20,753 nucleotides of DNA, from assembly GCA_003552565.1 (NCBI GenBank), contig PUNB01000115.1:1-20753 (forward strand). The letters are read 5' to 3'. This DNA is from Lentisphaerota bacterium. Its GTDB lineage: Bacteria > Verrucomicrobiota > Lentisphaeria > Oligosphaerales > PUNB01. How positions within the stretch are numbered: the first letter of the stretch is position 1; each line of letters begins with the position of its first letter. The translations under genes and the position numbers were made by a program. Below the pieces are notes generated by a model. It had not been told where the DNA came from. It did no database searches and saw nothing but the letters and a program-made list of their open reading frames with translations. Positions 1 through 7,240 of this stretch are shown in pieces.

Positions 1-2
1 CG

Positions 3-1046
3 GGTCGCGAGGATGCCAGCGATATTATTACTAACGCCTACCTTAACCTCACCAGAGCAGGTTATCCGGCCGCTGACCGACGACTGGCGGTAAGCACCAT
101 TATCTGCGAACAGAATCTTGAAGAACTGCCGGATCTTTGGCGCTGGCTGCGGCGGCATGACATTGAACCTTATTTCGAAATGATCACACCCCAGGGGGGC
201 GGCGCTGGAGATGATTGGAGCATCTCATCTCTCCGCCAGCGCCGGCTGTTTGAAGAGTTGGCCGCCATCGACAAGCGCGAGGACAACCGCAGCTGGGAAC
301 CGCAGCCGCCGCTGGTCGGCAACGCCTGTTTGCGGCATCAATTCTCCTGCCTGGTAAACGCTCACGGTGCGGTAATGCCCTGCGTCGGAGTCACCCTGCC
401 GCTCGGCAATGTATATGAACAACCCCTGCAGGAAATACTGGAAAAAAGTGAAGTCATGGACAAACTGCGCCATTTCCCCGACCACATTAAAGGCGGATGC
501 CGACTCTGTGACAAAGCCGACCATTGCTACGGCTGTCGGGGAGCCGCCTACCAGGTGACCGGTGATTATCTGGCCTCTGACCCCACCTGCTGGCATAATC
601 AGGATGAAAATATTGAAATGCTGCCCGCCGCCGTGGAAGCTCTGGTGCCGCATGCACCCCCGATGGTATGCGTAGATACTCTACTGGAGCTGGGAGAACG
701 ACAGGCGCACCTGCGATACACGGTCAAACCGGACAATCCTTTCGTGGATGAACAGGGCCGACTCGACGCCGCCTGTTATGTTGAAATGACAGCCCAAAGC
801 CTGGCCGCCTGGGAAGGTTTCCAGACCTTGCCGGAAAAACGCGCGAATTTGCAGGGCATGCTGATGAGCGCAAGAAAATTTTCCTCCCATAAAACAGCGC
901 AAGTTGGAGATTTGCTGGATATAAACGTCGAGAAGGTCGGTTTTTACGAAGACTTCGGAGTCGCCTCCGGCACGATCACCCGAAATGGTGAAATCATAGC
1001 CCAGGGGCAAATCAGCATTTACAAACCTGAAACTCATTCGTTTTAA
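3..1046 (+). CDS. Radical SAM/SPASM protein fused to a FabZ/ApeP-type hotdog dehydratase (5'-truncated)
   Basis: The frame is open from the window edge, so the start and the core CxxxCxxC iron-sulfur motif lie upstream. About 347 residues are visible. Residues 1-75 look like the end of a radical SAM barrel. Residues 109-196 form a SPASM-type auxiliary cluster domain with cysteines at 109, 116, 127, 166, 169, 175, 178 and 196, including CxxC-x5-CxxC. From about residue 206 the same frame continues into a hotdog 3-hydroxyacyl-ACP dehydratase-like domain. It has the His of the PHAPPM motif (H217) and a Glu in EMTAQ (E261), which match the FabZ/ApeP catalytic pair. The FabZ-like half probably dehydrates 3-hydroxyacyl chains. 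The radical SAM half probably modifies the acyl chain or a carrier, but its substrate is unknown. LolA follows 13 bp later. I do not know this fusion as a standard family architecture. Confidence 0.85.
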   Translation, partial: GREDASDIITNAYLNLTRAGYPAADRRLAVSTIICEQNLEELPDLWRWLRRHDIEPYFEMITPQGGGAGDDWSISSLRQRRLFEELAAIDKREDNRSWEPQPPLVGNACLRHQFSCLVNAHGAVMPCVGVTLPLGNVYEQPLQEILEKSEVMDKLRHFPDHIKGGCRLCDKADHCYGCRGAAYQVTGDYLASDPTCWHNQDENIEMLPAAVEALVPHAPPMVCVDTLLELGERQAHLRYTVKPDNPFVDEQGRLDAACYVEMTAQSLAAWEGFQTLPEKRANLQGMLMSARKFSSHKTAQVGDLLDINVEKVGFYEDFGVASGTITRNGEIIAQGQISIYKPETHSF

Positions 1047-1059
1047 AAAAGAGCCAAAC

Positions 1060-1740
1060 ATGAATAATCTCACTACAAAATTTTTATTATTGTCAACACT
1101 AATCACGGCCATGCTTTTCAGCCCTGGCCAGTCCAAGGCCGTGGATGACGCTGCCGAGGAACTGGAATCACCTTCTCTAAGAAAAGCGTTATTTGACATA
1201 GAAGAAAACATGTCCGGCCTGCAAAGTGTGCGCAGTGACTTTCGGCAGACCAAAGAACTGGCGATCTTTGAGCGTGAAATGGTCATCACTGGCGAAATGG
1301 CGCTGGAGGAACCAGGACGCATGGCCTGGCGTGTTCACGAACCGGTAAAGTACACCATGGTCATAAAAGACGCTCAAATGACCCACTGGGATGAGGATAC
1401 TGATTCTGTTCAAAGCATGAGCATGGACGATGATCCGGCCATCCAGTCAGTCTTTGAACAGCTGACCACCTGGTTTTCAGGAAAATATCACTCCTTCATT
1501 GAGGAATACAGAATAGAACTGAAACAGGAAGGACCGTACATTGTAGTATTCACTCCACGCCAGCAGAGCGTGTTCGCGGATCTGATCGACGAAATCGAAG
1601 TGAAATTTCGTGAGGACGCCCGCTATATCGAAAAATTAACTATACTCGAAGCAGACGGCGATCGCTCGGTCATCGAATTTAAAAACACCAGCCTGGATGT
1701 TGAACTGCCCCCGGAAACCTGGGAGGTGCGTCCGCGGTGA
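1060..1740 (+). CDS. LolA-like periplasmic (lipo)protein/lipid carrier
   Basis: 226 residues. The N-terminus is a classic Sec signal peptide: a basic start, the hydrophobic stretch FLLLSTLITAMLF and a likely cut after SKA near residue 27. The mature part has the LolA-family layout: an amphipathic start (LQSVRSDFRQTKEL), then GEMALEEPGRMAWRV, resembling the LolA G-x-F-x-x-x-R-P-x-x-x-R-W stretch. LolA proteins carry hydrophobic cargo across the periplasm to the outer membrane. APE clusters encode a dedicated homologue (ApeL) next to an MMPL exporter, and the exporter here is the next gene. ATG 1060 lies 13 bp after the preceding stop, so it is probably co-transcribed with the fusion gene. The Shine-Dalgarno is weak. 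The cargo is inferred to be the cluster's lipid, not bulk lipoproteins. Confidence 0.85.
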   Translation: MNNLTTKFLLLSTLITAMLFSPGQSKAVDDAAEELESPSLRKALFDIEENMSGLQSVRSDFRQTKELAIFEREMVITGEMALEEPGRMAWRVHEPVKYTMVIKDAQMTHWDEDTDSVQSMSMDDDPAIQSVFEQLTTWFSGKYHSFIEEYRIELKQEGPYIVVFTPRQQSVFADLIDEIEVKFREDARYIEKLTILEADGDRSVIEFKNTSLDVELPPETWEVRPR

Positions 1741-1821
1741 AACCCCTTGCTAGACCCTCCGCGAAAAGGGTTTTGTGGAGCTCACAAGCTCGAAATTGGC
1801 TGTGCTTTCCACGGCCAATTG

Positions 1822-1904
1822 GATTAAGGCGAAAGATTATGACGAAAGATTAGGGAAAAACGGATGCGCCCCTTAATCTTTTGCCCTAATCTTTCGCCTT
1901 AATC
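1822..1904. repeat. 34-bp inverted repeat with a 15-nt loop
   Basis: Arms at 1822-1855 and 1871-1904 are reverse complements at 30 of 34 positions. The outer 18 bp (GATTAAGGCGAAAGATTA and its complement) are perfect. Each arm is itself two copies of a CGAAAGATTA-like word. There is no T-tract after it, so it is not a typical terminator. It lies about 80 bp after the LolA stop and could act as an mRNA 3' stabiliser or be a mobile-element remnant. Confidence 0.85.
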
Positions 1905-1999
1905 TCGTTTCCGAACCCTTTTCGCATAGGGTCTTGATGGATCGGCTGATTATTTTTGATTCCTTTTCAAATTGAGTGGGTAGCTTGTTTCAATTCACC

Positions 2000-2152
2000 G
2001 TCATTTCTGTCGGTTAAGCGGGTCGATTAGGTGTATCCGAGCAAGGGTGGCGGTTAAGAAAGCGATTAAGCGTATTGGTCCATGAAGCGTAACACACTTG
2101 GTCGACCAACTTAATCCCCCCACTTCATCGGATACGCTTAGTCGACCAACTT
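2000..2152 (+). repeat. Dispersed 150-bp repeat, copy 1
   Basis: The sequence from GTCATTTCTGTCGGTTAAGC through AAAGCGATTAAG reappears, inverted and with few changes, at 6863-7021. Inside this copy, GTCGATTAGGTGTATCCGA (2022-2040) faces TCGGATACGCTTAGTCGAC (2128-2146), an imperfect inverted repeat. GTCGACCAACTT is repeated directly at 2101 and 2141. No coding capacity is seen. It looks like a small non-autonomous repeat, but no target duplication could be identified. Confidence 0.8.
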
Positions 2153-2192
2153 CCTTCGATATTTTTTGTTATTAAACAGTGCATTCAATTTG

Positions 2193-2251
2193 CACATGCA
2201 AGCCCGGTCCCCGGAGCGATGCGCCTGATACCCCGAGGGTGAGACATGGAT
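2193..2251 (+). repeat. Repeat family P, copy 1
   Basis: This copy shares the frame CAYATRYAAGCCCG...GATGCGCC.GATACCCCGAGGGTGAGAC with copies at 5332, 9188, 17133 and 20507. Its central palindrome is degenerate (CCCCGG against CCTGAT). Confidence 0.75.
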
Positions 2252-2343
2252 GAATTGTAAATCGTTAATTGTAAGCCGTGTCGCTGGTCGCTAGTCGCTA
2301 GTCATAATTCGTAATCTATAATGCGTAATTCGTAATGTTGAAG

Positions 2344-2377
2344 TTTCGGACAGGCCAGGCAGTTCCACTTCAAAATT
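2344..2377 (+). repeat. 34-bp direct repeat, copy 1
   Basis: It begins TTTCGGACAGGCCAGGCAG and ends CACTTCAAAATT. It matches 17066-17099 at 31 of 34 positions. Both copies are next to AT-rich AATTCGTAAT or AATTCTGAAT simple repeats and are followed by a TTGTGTYTCAYATAA stretch. Confidence 0.8.
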
Positions 2378-2409
2378 GTGTCTCACATAAGCTGCTATAC
2401 CAAAGCGGT

Positions 2410-2427
2410 GATCCGCCTCAGGCGGAC
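2410..2427. repeat. GATCCGCCTCAGGCGGAC palindrome
   Basis: This is a short palindrome of the same type as the 17-mers at 5110-5126 and 5185-5201. A partial copy, CTCCTCAGGCGGATC, sits near 2498-2512. It is a dispersed palindromic unit with no evident function. Confidence 0.7.
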
Positions 2428-2642
2428 ACAGCACTCCGAAAGAGCCTTCGGTTCGCTGTCTTGAACTGATGCGAAGCATCTCTGAAAGTGCGGCATCCTC
2501 CTCAGGCGGATCTCGCACCTTGTCTCGCACCTATATCCTTTTCGACTTTGGTTCAGGACAAGGTTAGGTCTGTTATCCCATGAAACGCTTGCCTGACACC
2601 TGAAACCCGCAACCTGAAAACAATATTAGCAACCCATTCGTT

Positions 2643-5009
2643 TTGAGAAAGAGCCTTAATTTTTTTTACCACCATCCCTTGCGGGTGGCCTTAACGACCT
2701 TGGCGCTGATTCTGGCTTCAATCATCGGGACCTTTTTTATCCGGTTCGATGGCAAACTGGAAGTCATGCTGCCTCCGGACAGTGACGCCCGGCGAACGGT
2801 TCAGTTCTTCCAGGATGCCGAGTTCGCCGACCAGGTGCTTGTCGAGCTCGCCCTCAGCGAAACCGGCCCTGCCTCCCCTTCCCTGACCGCCGCCATGGAC
2901 AACCTGGCTCGGGATTTAGAACAATCACCCCTAATAACTGGAGTCATGTCCTTCCCCTCCAGCCGCCAGTTGATGGAGGATATGTTTTTCTTTCTGGAAC
3001 GGGGAGGAGAAATTCTTGGCGCCGAAGATGCATCGGCAATTGAAGAAAAGCTGGCGCCGGAAAACATGGAAGCGCAAATCCGCCGCCGATATATGCAGAT
3101 GGTGCGCCCCGAAGGCTCTTTCCTGCGGGAAATCATCCGCCGAGACCCTCTGAATATCTATTCCTCGATCCTGGACCGAATGCGAGGACTCGGACAGTCT
3201 TTCGCCCACCAGGCGAAAATTGACAACGGCCATCTGGTGCATCAGCAGGAACAGCATGGACTGCTTATTCTGCAAACCACCGTGCCCGTGACCGATACGG
3301 TCGGCTCCGCGGAACTAATCAACTTCATTCAGGAAAAACTTGAGCGCACTCCGCGACATATCAGCGGCGAAATAATCAGCGGACATCGCCACGGTGTCAG
3401 CAATGAGAACCTGCTGAAGAGAGACATCCGGCTGACTGTGACCATTGCCGCCATCGGCTTCATAATACTTTTCCTCGGTGTTTTCCGTGATCCTCGGGCG
3501 GTAATTATTTTCCTGATCCCCGGAGCCGCGGTTTTAGTGTCCGTCAACATTACCGGGTTCATCCTGGGCGGCCTTTCCTATCTGGTTATCGGCTTCTGCG
3601 CGGTGATGGCCGGGATCGCGGTGGACTATGGTATCCATGTATATGTTTCCAACCGGCATTGTTCCGCTCCGGACCAGGCGGTGCGGCGAATACTGGCGCC
3701 GGTCATCATCGGCGGTATGACCACCCTCAGCGTCTTTGTCGCCTTCTTCTTTTCCTCAATACCCGGCTATCGACAGCTGGCGCTTTTTTCAATTATCGCC
3801 ATTACTCTAGCCATACTGGCCGCCATCTTCATTCTGCCCGCCCTGCTGAAAACCGGCGCCGCCCCGCTTTCATCGACGAACGTACAAGCACCCCGAACGA
3901 ACCGCATACATATTGGCGGCGCCATCTTTTTTCTGCTCTCGATCCCGGCGGCTGTTTACTTTGCCAGAGGCTTGCAAATCGACACCGACATCAATCAGCT
4001 GGACGGCACACATCCGGACATTTTAGCGGCGCAGGAAAGTTTCCAGGAACGCTGGAGCGATGCCCAGAGCTCCCAGGCCGTGGCTGTGGTCAAAGCTGAC
4101 ACTCAGGAGGAAGCCGCCTATCTCAATGACTTGTTCTATCAACAGGTGCGTAAACAAACATCCGAGCTGCCCTTCAGCAGCCTGGCTGAATTCTGGCCCT
4201 CCAGCCGCACCCGCAACCAGAACCTCGCGCAATGGCGCTCTTTCTGGAGTCAAGAGAAAATTGAGGAAACCCGTAAAAACATCCGTCAGTCGGCGGCTGA
4301 GTATGGGTTTTCCGAGGACGCTTTCGAGCCATTTTTCGAGTCATTACAACAAGAAGAAATCAGTCAGCGACCGGAAGACAACGTTATTATTTCACGAATC
4401 AGCGAACGCTTTTATCAGCGCCATAATAATGAACATTGGTACATGTCTTTCTTTCCCGATACACCAGAAAATGTTGAACTGCTGGAAGAATTGCTACAAC
4501 GAACGGGCGACGGCTTCATCGCTTCTCAGCACGTTTTCGGGCAGGCGCTCTCCGACACAGTGACCGAAGAAGTAACCAAAATATCAACCGCGGCTCTGAT
4601 CATGATGCTCGGGGTCAGTCTGGTTCTGATGGGCGATTTCCGTAAAATGCTGACAGCCTGGTTTCCGGCCCTCTGCGGAGTCTCTTGGCTGTTCGCCTTC
4701 ATGGGAGGTTTCGGCCACACCTTGAATCTGGCCAATATGATCGCCGGTATCGTGGTCATCGGCCTGTGTATTGATTACGGCGTGTTCATGACCCACGGAC
4801 GCAGCCGAGGCGACAGCGTCATGATCTCCACCAGAAACGCGGTGATTCTTTCGGCTGTCAGCACCTTGATCGGAGCCGGGGTCTTGATCTTCGCCAGCCA
4901 CCCGGCTCTCTTTTCAGTCGGCGTCACCCTGGTTGTCGGCATCAGCGCCGGCGCCGTCTCGGCTCTCATCGGTGTTCCCGGAATGACGCGACTGTTGAAA
5001 ATCAGTTAG
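2643..5009 (+). CDS. MMPL/RND-family lipid exporter
   Basis: 788 residues with the duplicated RND layout. There is a TM helix at about 14-34, a periplasmic domain at about 35-262, a helix bundle at about 263-403, a TM at about 422-440, a second periplasmic domain at about 441-645, and a second bundle at about 646-786. Each half has the conserved acidic residue of the proton path in an AVDYG/CIDYG motif (D328 and D711). MMPL transporters move large lipids out of the inner membrane, and APE clusters carry one (ApeM) beside a LolA homologue. The start is uncertain. TTG 2643 is the only sensible start codon after an in-frame stop at 2601. No Shine-Dalgarno is visible, but translation from it gives a normal short cytoplasmic N-terminus before TM1. 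A 900-bp spacer separates it from LolA, so it is probably its own transcription unit. Confidence 0.9.
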   Translation: MRKSLNFFYHHPLRVALTTLALILASIIGTFFIRFDGKLEVMLPPDSDARRTVQFFQDAEFADQVLVELALSETGPASPSLTAAMDNLARDLEQSPLITGVMSFPSSRQLMEDMFFFLERGGEILGAEDASAIEEKLAPENMEAQIRRRYMQMVRPEGSFLREIIRRDPLNIYSSILDRMRGLGQSFAHQAKIDNGHLVHQQEQHGLLILQTTVPVTDTVGSAELINFIQEKLERTPRHISGEIISGHRHGVSNENLLKRDIRLTVTIAAIGFIILFLGVFRDPRAVIIFLIPGAAVLVSVNITGFILGGLSYLVIGFCAVMAGIAVDYGIHVYVSNRHCSAPDQAVRRILAPVIIGGMTTLSVFVAFFFSSIPGYRQLALFSIIAITLAILAAIFILPALLKTGAAPLSSTNVQAPRTNRIHIGGAIFFLLSIPAAVYFARGLQIDTDINQLDGTHPDILAAQESFQERWSDAQSSQAVAVVKADTQEEAAYLNDLFYQQVRKQTSELPFSSLAEFWPSSRTRNQNLAQWRSFWSQEKIEETRKNIRQSAAEYGFSEDAFEPFFESLQQEEISQRPEDNVIISRISERFYQRHNNEHWYMSFFPDTPENVELLEELLQRTGDGFIASQHVFGQALSDTVTEEVTKISTAALIMMLGVSLVLMGDFRKMLTAWFPALCGVSWLFAFMGGFGHTLNLANMIAGIVVIGLCIDYGVFMTHGRSRGDSVMISTRNAVILSAVSTLIGAGVLIFASHPALFSVGVTLVVGISAGAVSALIGVPGMTRLLKIS

Positions 5010-5100
5010 GAGAGAAGTCAGCATTATCACGGGGATAACTTCCTCAGAGTCGGCTCCGCGCGAAAAGGGGTAATGAGCCGAATTTGTGCTGAAGAAAACC

Positions 5101-5210
5101 TTGTCTCGAATCCGCCTCAGGCGGATCCCGAACTAAAATCCGTTTGTTTTTTATATTTTTATCAGGAATGGAATATGGTTTGTGATCCGCCTGAGGCGGA
5201 TTCGGGACAA
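5101..5210. repeat. 27-bp inverted repeat around a 56-bp AT-rich core
   Basis: Arms 5101-5127 and 5184-5210 match at 26 of 27 positions as reverse complements. Each arm contains a 17-nt near-palindrome, ATCCGCCTCAGGCGGAT or ATCCGCCTGAGGCGGAT. The 56-bp core is AT-rich and non-coding. The layout resembles a very small MITE. Confidence 0.85.
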
Positions 5211-5230
5211 AGTTGAACTCAAAACACACA

Positions 5231-5280
5231 ATAAACCTTTCCGCATACCCTATAGCCTGACACCATCCGGAAAGGTTTAT
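5231..5280. repeat. Perfect 13-bp hairpin
   Basis: ATAAACCTTTCCG (5231-5243) is the exact reverse complement of CGGAAAGGTTTAT (5268-5280), with a 24-nt loop. There is no U-tract. It abuts the next inverted-repeat element. Confidence 0.8.
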
Positions 5281-5331
5281 ATGCCCCTGCCGGGCTTGTT
5301 CCGGTAGAGCAACAGATTAAGATTCAAGGCT

Positions 5332-5390
5332 TCATATGCAAGCCCGGCCGGCGGCGTAAGGCGACAAATACCCAGAGGTAGAAACTCGAT
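5332..5390 (+). repeat. Repeat family P, copy 2
   Basis: It starts CATATGCAAGCCCGGCCGGCG and keeps the ATACCCAGAGGTAGAAACT tail. It is the most diverged copy. It is nested inside the 306-bp element. Confidence 0.65.
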
Positions 5391-5489
5391 ATAGAAAACT
5401 ATTTTTAAACCACAGAATACGCGGAATATGCGAAAAGTCTTTTTTTTCTGCGTAAATCTGCGTATTCTGCGGTTGAAATTTTTTGTGAA

Positions 5490-5530
5490 TTTTTGTGTTT
5501 TTCGTGGCTATAAGAAGACGAAGTCTCACA
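5490..5530 (+). repeat. GTGTTTTTCGTGGCTATAA direct repeat, copy 1
   Basis: Nearly identical to 17366-17406. Both copies precede a gene (the lipoprotein here, the second ACP there) and contain a TATAA-like hexamer. It could supply a promoter -10 element, but no convincing -35 was identified. Confidence 0.7.
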
Positions 5531-5649
5531 TAAGTTCTCATTTTGTTTTTTCAATCTGTCGCTCTGCCGGGACAAGCCCGGCAGGGGCGTTCAGCTCAAA
5601 ACTTTCATCGAACCCCTTTTCGCATAATCTCAGACCTCAGGATAGATTT

Positions 5650-6363
5650 ATGCCCCACAGAATTCACCAAAGAACCAATATATCTTTATCCGCTCAATCA
5701 TTGTTAGCGGCGGTTCTAATGTTATTCCTGACGGGTTGTTACAGCGTACCGTTTGAACAGCCGAGGCTGACCCCGCTGAATGACGAAATAAGCCCCGAAG
5801 AAACGGTTAAAGATTTTCAGGAACGACTGCCGGAGCGGTTCGTGGCTGAAAACACACTGGTTTTCCGTTTTTTGCGCAATCAGCTCGCCGCTCTGGGGTA
5901 CGCCAAAATTGACCGGGATGAAGGCACCTTTGAAGTCTTATGTCTCAATCACCTGGGAGTAAGATTGTTTCATATTTCCGGCGATAAAGAAGGCAATCAC
6001 CACTTGCGCTACGCCATTCCGCAGCTCAAGGAAATTCCGAACTTCGCCGACAATGTCGGCGAGGACATACGGGAAATATACTTCAACCTCCTCCCCGGCC
6101 CGGAAGCGGAAGCTCACCGAGAATGGCGACGGCTTGTTTTCCGGGAGAAAAAAGGCAGCCGCCGAGTGGATTACCTATTCGGCGGAACGGATAACAATCT
6201 GATCGAAAAGCGCATATACCGAAACAATCGTATCCAGAGAATCATCTCTTTTTATGAGTACACCTCCGGAAATGATTTCATCTTTCCAAAGGGAGTGGTG
6301 CTGCACAACCCTCGCTATCGCTATCGGTTAATCCTCTCCAGCCGCGATGTGACAAATGAATAA
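5650..6363 (+). CDS. Outer-membrane-type lipoprotein, possibly DUF3261-like
   Basis: 237 residues from ATG 5650, which has an AGGA about 8 nt upstream. The open frame extends back to 5428, but that stretch is repeat sequence, and only the 5650 start puts the signal peptide at the N-terminus. Residues 1-29 form a lipoprotein signal with lipobox LTGC and acylated Cys30. The following residues (YSV) lack Asp at +2, which fits outer-membrane sorting. The body is mixed alpha/beta and ends in KGVVLHNPRYRYRLIL, resembling the end of DUF3261 lipoproteins of APE clusters. That assignment is tentative. Its stop overlaps the next start by 8 bp, so the two are co-translated. It may act with LolA and the MMPL exporter in placing the lipid in the outer membrane. 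Confidence 0.75.
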   Translation: MPHRIHQRTNISLSAQSLLAAVLMLFLTGCYSVPFEQPRLTPLNDEISPEETVKDFQERLPERFVAENTLVFRFLRNQLAALGYAKIDRDEGTFEVLCLNHLGVRLFHISGDKEGNHHLRYAIPQLKEIPNFADNVGEDIREIYFNLLPGPEAEAHREWRRLVFREKKGSRRVDYLFGGTDNNLIEKRIYRNNRIQRIISFYEYTSGNDFIFPKGVVLHNPRYRYRLILSSRDVTNE

Positions 6364-6724
6364 AATTAATCAACAGATACTTCAATCGATGAAGGTGACT
6401 GCTCCTGATGAAAACAGCCGCTGCTCGGCGGAGCTGCGGCTGTCGAAAGATTTCATCGGCTTTCAGGGGCATTTTCCCGGCCGTCCCGTCCTGCCGGCGG
6501 TCTGCATGATCAGCGCGGTTTTGACCGCGGCTCAAGCCGCCGTCAACAGCTCTCTTTCTTTGAAAACAGTCAAGTCGGCCAAGTTTTTTTCTCCGCTTGT
6601 CCCTGACGAACCGCTGACTTTCGACATCACCCTGGATGATCCTCGCGAACCGAAAGAAGTGCGAGCCGAACTAAGCAGTGAAGGCCGAAAAATTGCCCGT
6701 ATTACCCTGCTGACAGAAAAATAA
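6356..6724 (+). CDS. Small hotdog-fold FabZ/ApeI-like dehydratase
   Basis: 122 residues. It carries the FabA/FabZ signature FQGHFPGRPVLPAV with catalytic-type His39, followed by a hotdog beta sheet. The Glu that FabZ places on the central helix (PGVLILEAMAQ) aligns with Ser in PAVCMISAVLTAAQ, so the acid partner is missing or replaced. ApeI-type proteins in APE clusters also diverge here. It probably dehydrates 3-hydroxyacyl-ACP together with another subunit, such as the fused dehydratase at the window start, or it is a non-catalytic partner. Its ATG lies inside the lipoprotein's last codons. Confidence 0.85.
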   Translation: MNKINQQILQSMKVTAPDENSRCSAELRLSKDFIGFQGHFPGRPVLPAVCMISAVLTAAQAAVNSSLSLKTVKSAKFFSPLVPDEPLTFDITLDDPREPKEVRAELSSEGRKIARITLLTEK

Positions 6725-6862
6725 TTAAAACACAATCATCCAATGGGATGACTTAACTAACCTTGTCTAGGTTTTCACAAAACTCTTTTTTTGCCTTGTC
6801 AGCAGAATTTGTGGGCACATTGTGGTCGTCTTTCATGCCCAATATTGACGACGAAGCAGGTG

Positions 6863-7021
6863 GTTTAAGCGTAACCAACTAAGGGTGGGCTTACGTGTGC
6901 GATGAAGTGCGGGATTAAGTGTCATGCTCTCCACGCTTCTCTTCTAAACACTTAATCGCTTTCTTAACCCCCACCCTTACTCGGATACACTTAACCGACC
7001 CGCTTAACCGACAAAAATGAC
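6863..7021 (-). repeat. Dispersed 150-bp repeat, copy 2 (inverted)
   Basis: Read on the minus strand it matches 2000-2152. The best block is CTTAATCGCTTTCTTAAC through CCGCTTAACCGAC (about 6951-7012), which differs from copy 1 at only a handful of positions. The other half is more diverged. The two copies face opposite directions 4.7 kb apart and flank the MMPL-lipoprotein-dehydratase segment. Confidence 0.8.
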
Positions 7022-7208
7022 AAAGTCGCTATTTTTTCACCCCGAAAAAAGGGCAAAATCGGGCATGTTTTGATGAATAAAGCAAAATCATGAGTCATAA
7101 ATTGCTAACTTGCAACACTTTATAAAGCTTTGCCATTTGGGGGTTAGGGGTTTGGTGATTTCGTAAGATATTGATAATGAACATCTTATAATTTCGTGAA
7201 ACCCTCAA

Positions 7209-7230
7209 CCTTGTCCCTTTTCGCACAAGG
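7209..7230. promoter_or_regulatory. Hairpin covering the thioesterase ribosome-binding site
   Basis: CCTTGT (7209-7214) pairs with ACAAGG (7225-7230) around CCCTTTTCGC. The AAGG of the right arm is the only Shine-Dalgarno-like sequence before ATG 7241, so the stem could limit translation. Related CCCTTTTCGCAYA stretches occur at 1916 and 5614. The regulatory role is inferred. Confidence 0.4.
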
Positions 7231-7240
7231 TCTAATTAAC

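Larger units (their letters stand above)
1741..2642. other. Repeat-rich intergenic spacer, about 900 bp
   Basis: No credible gene is present. The only open frame, a 79-residue one on the minus strand, reads through repeats. The spacer holds an imperfect hairpin just after the LolA stop (AAACCCCTT facing AAAAGGGTTT, about 1744-1778), which is too poor to call a terminator. It also holds a long hairpin, a 150-bp dispersed repeat, one copy of repeat family P, simple TAATTCGTAAT-like repeats at 2260-2340, and fragments of GGCGGA palindromes. No clear promoter for the exporter gene was found. Confidence 0.7.
5283..5588. repeat. 306-bp nested inverted-repeat element
   Basis: The outer arms 5283-5318 and 5553-5588 are 36 bp long and complementary at 33 positions (GCCCCTGCCGGGCTTGTTCC type). 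Inside are repeat P copy 2, a second imperfect inverted repeat (AACCACAGAATACGCGGA near 5410 against CTGCGTATTCTGCGGTT near 5458-5474), and a GTGTTTTTCGTGGCTATAA block repeated near 17370. No protein is credible here. It fills the 5' region of the lipoprotein gene, ending about 60 bp before its ATG. Confidence 0.8.
6725..7240. other. Intergenic spacer with large repeat, about 510 bp
   Basis: No gene is seen. It contains dispersed repeat copy 2 (6863-7021), an AT-rich stretch at 7020-7200, and a small hairpin just ahead of the thioesterase start. No clear terminator follows the dehydratase. Confidence 0.65.

Noticed and set aside
681..1322. 213-residue minus-strand frame
   Set aside because: It lies opposite the dehydratase domain and LolA start, both well supported. 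It has no recognisable domain.
1744..1778. Terminator after LolA
   Set aside because: The AAACCCCTT/AAAAGGGTTT stem has a mismatch, a 15-nt loop and no following T-tract.
2291..2530. 79-residue minus-strand frame in the spacer
   Set aside because: It runs through GGCGGA palindromes and simple repeats and has no protein features.
5428..5649. 74-residue N-terminal extension of the lipoprotein frame
   Set aside because: It is encoded by the nested repeat element and would bury the lipobox signal peptide inside the protein. ATG 5650 has a Shine-Dalgarno and gives a proper lipoprotein signal.
7196..7240. GTG start 15 codons upstream for the thioesterase
   Set aside because: The extra residues come from a repeat-like hairpin leader. 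ATG 7241 gives a normal family length.
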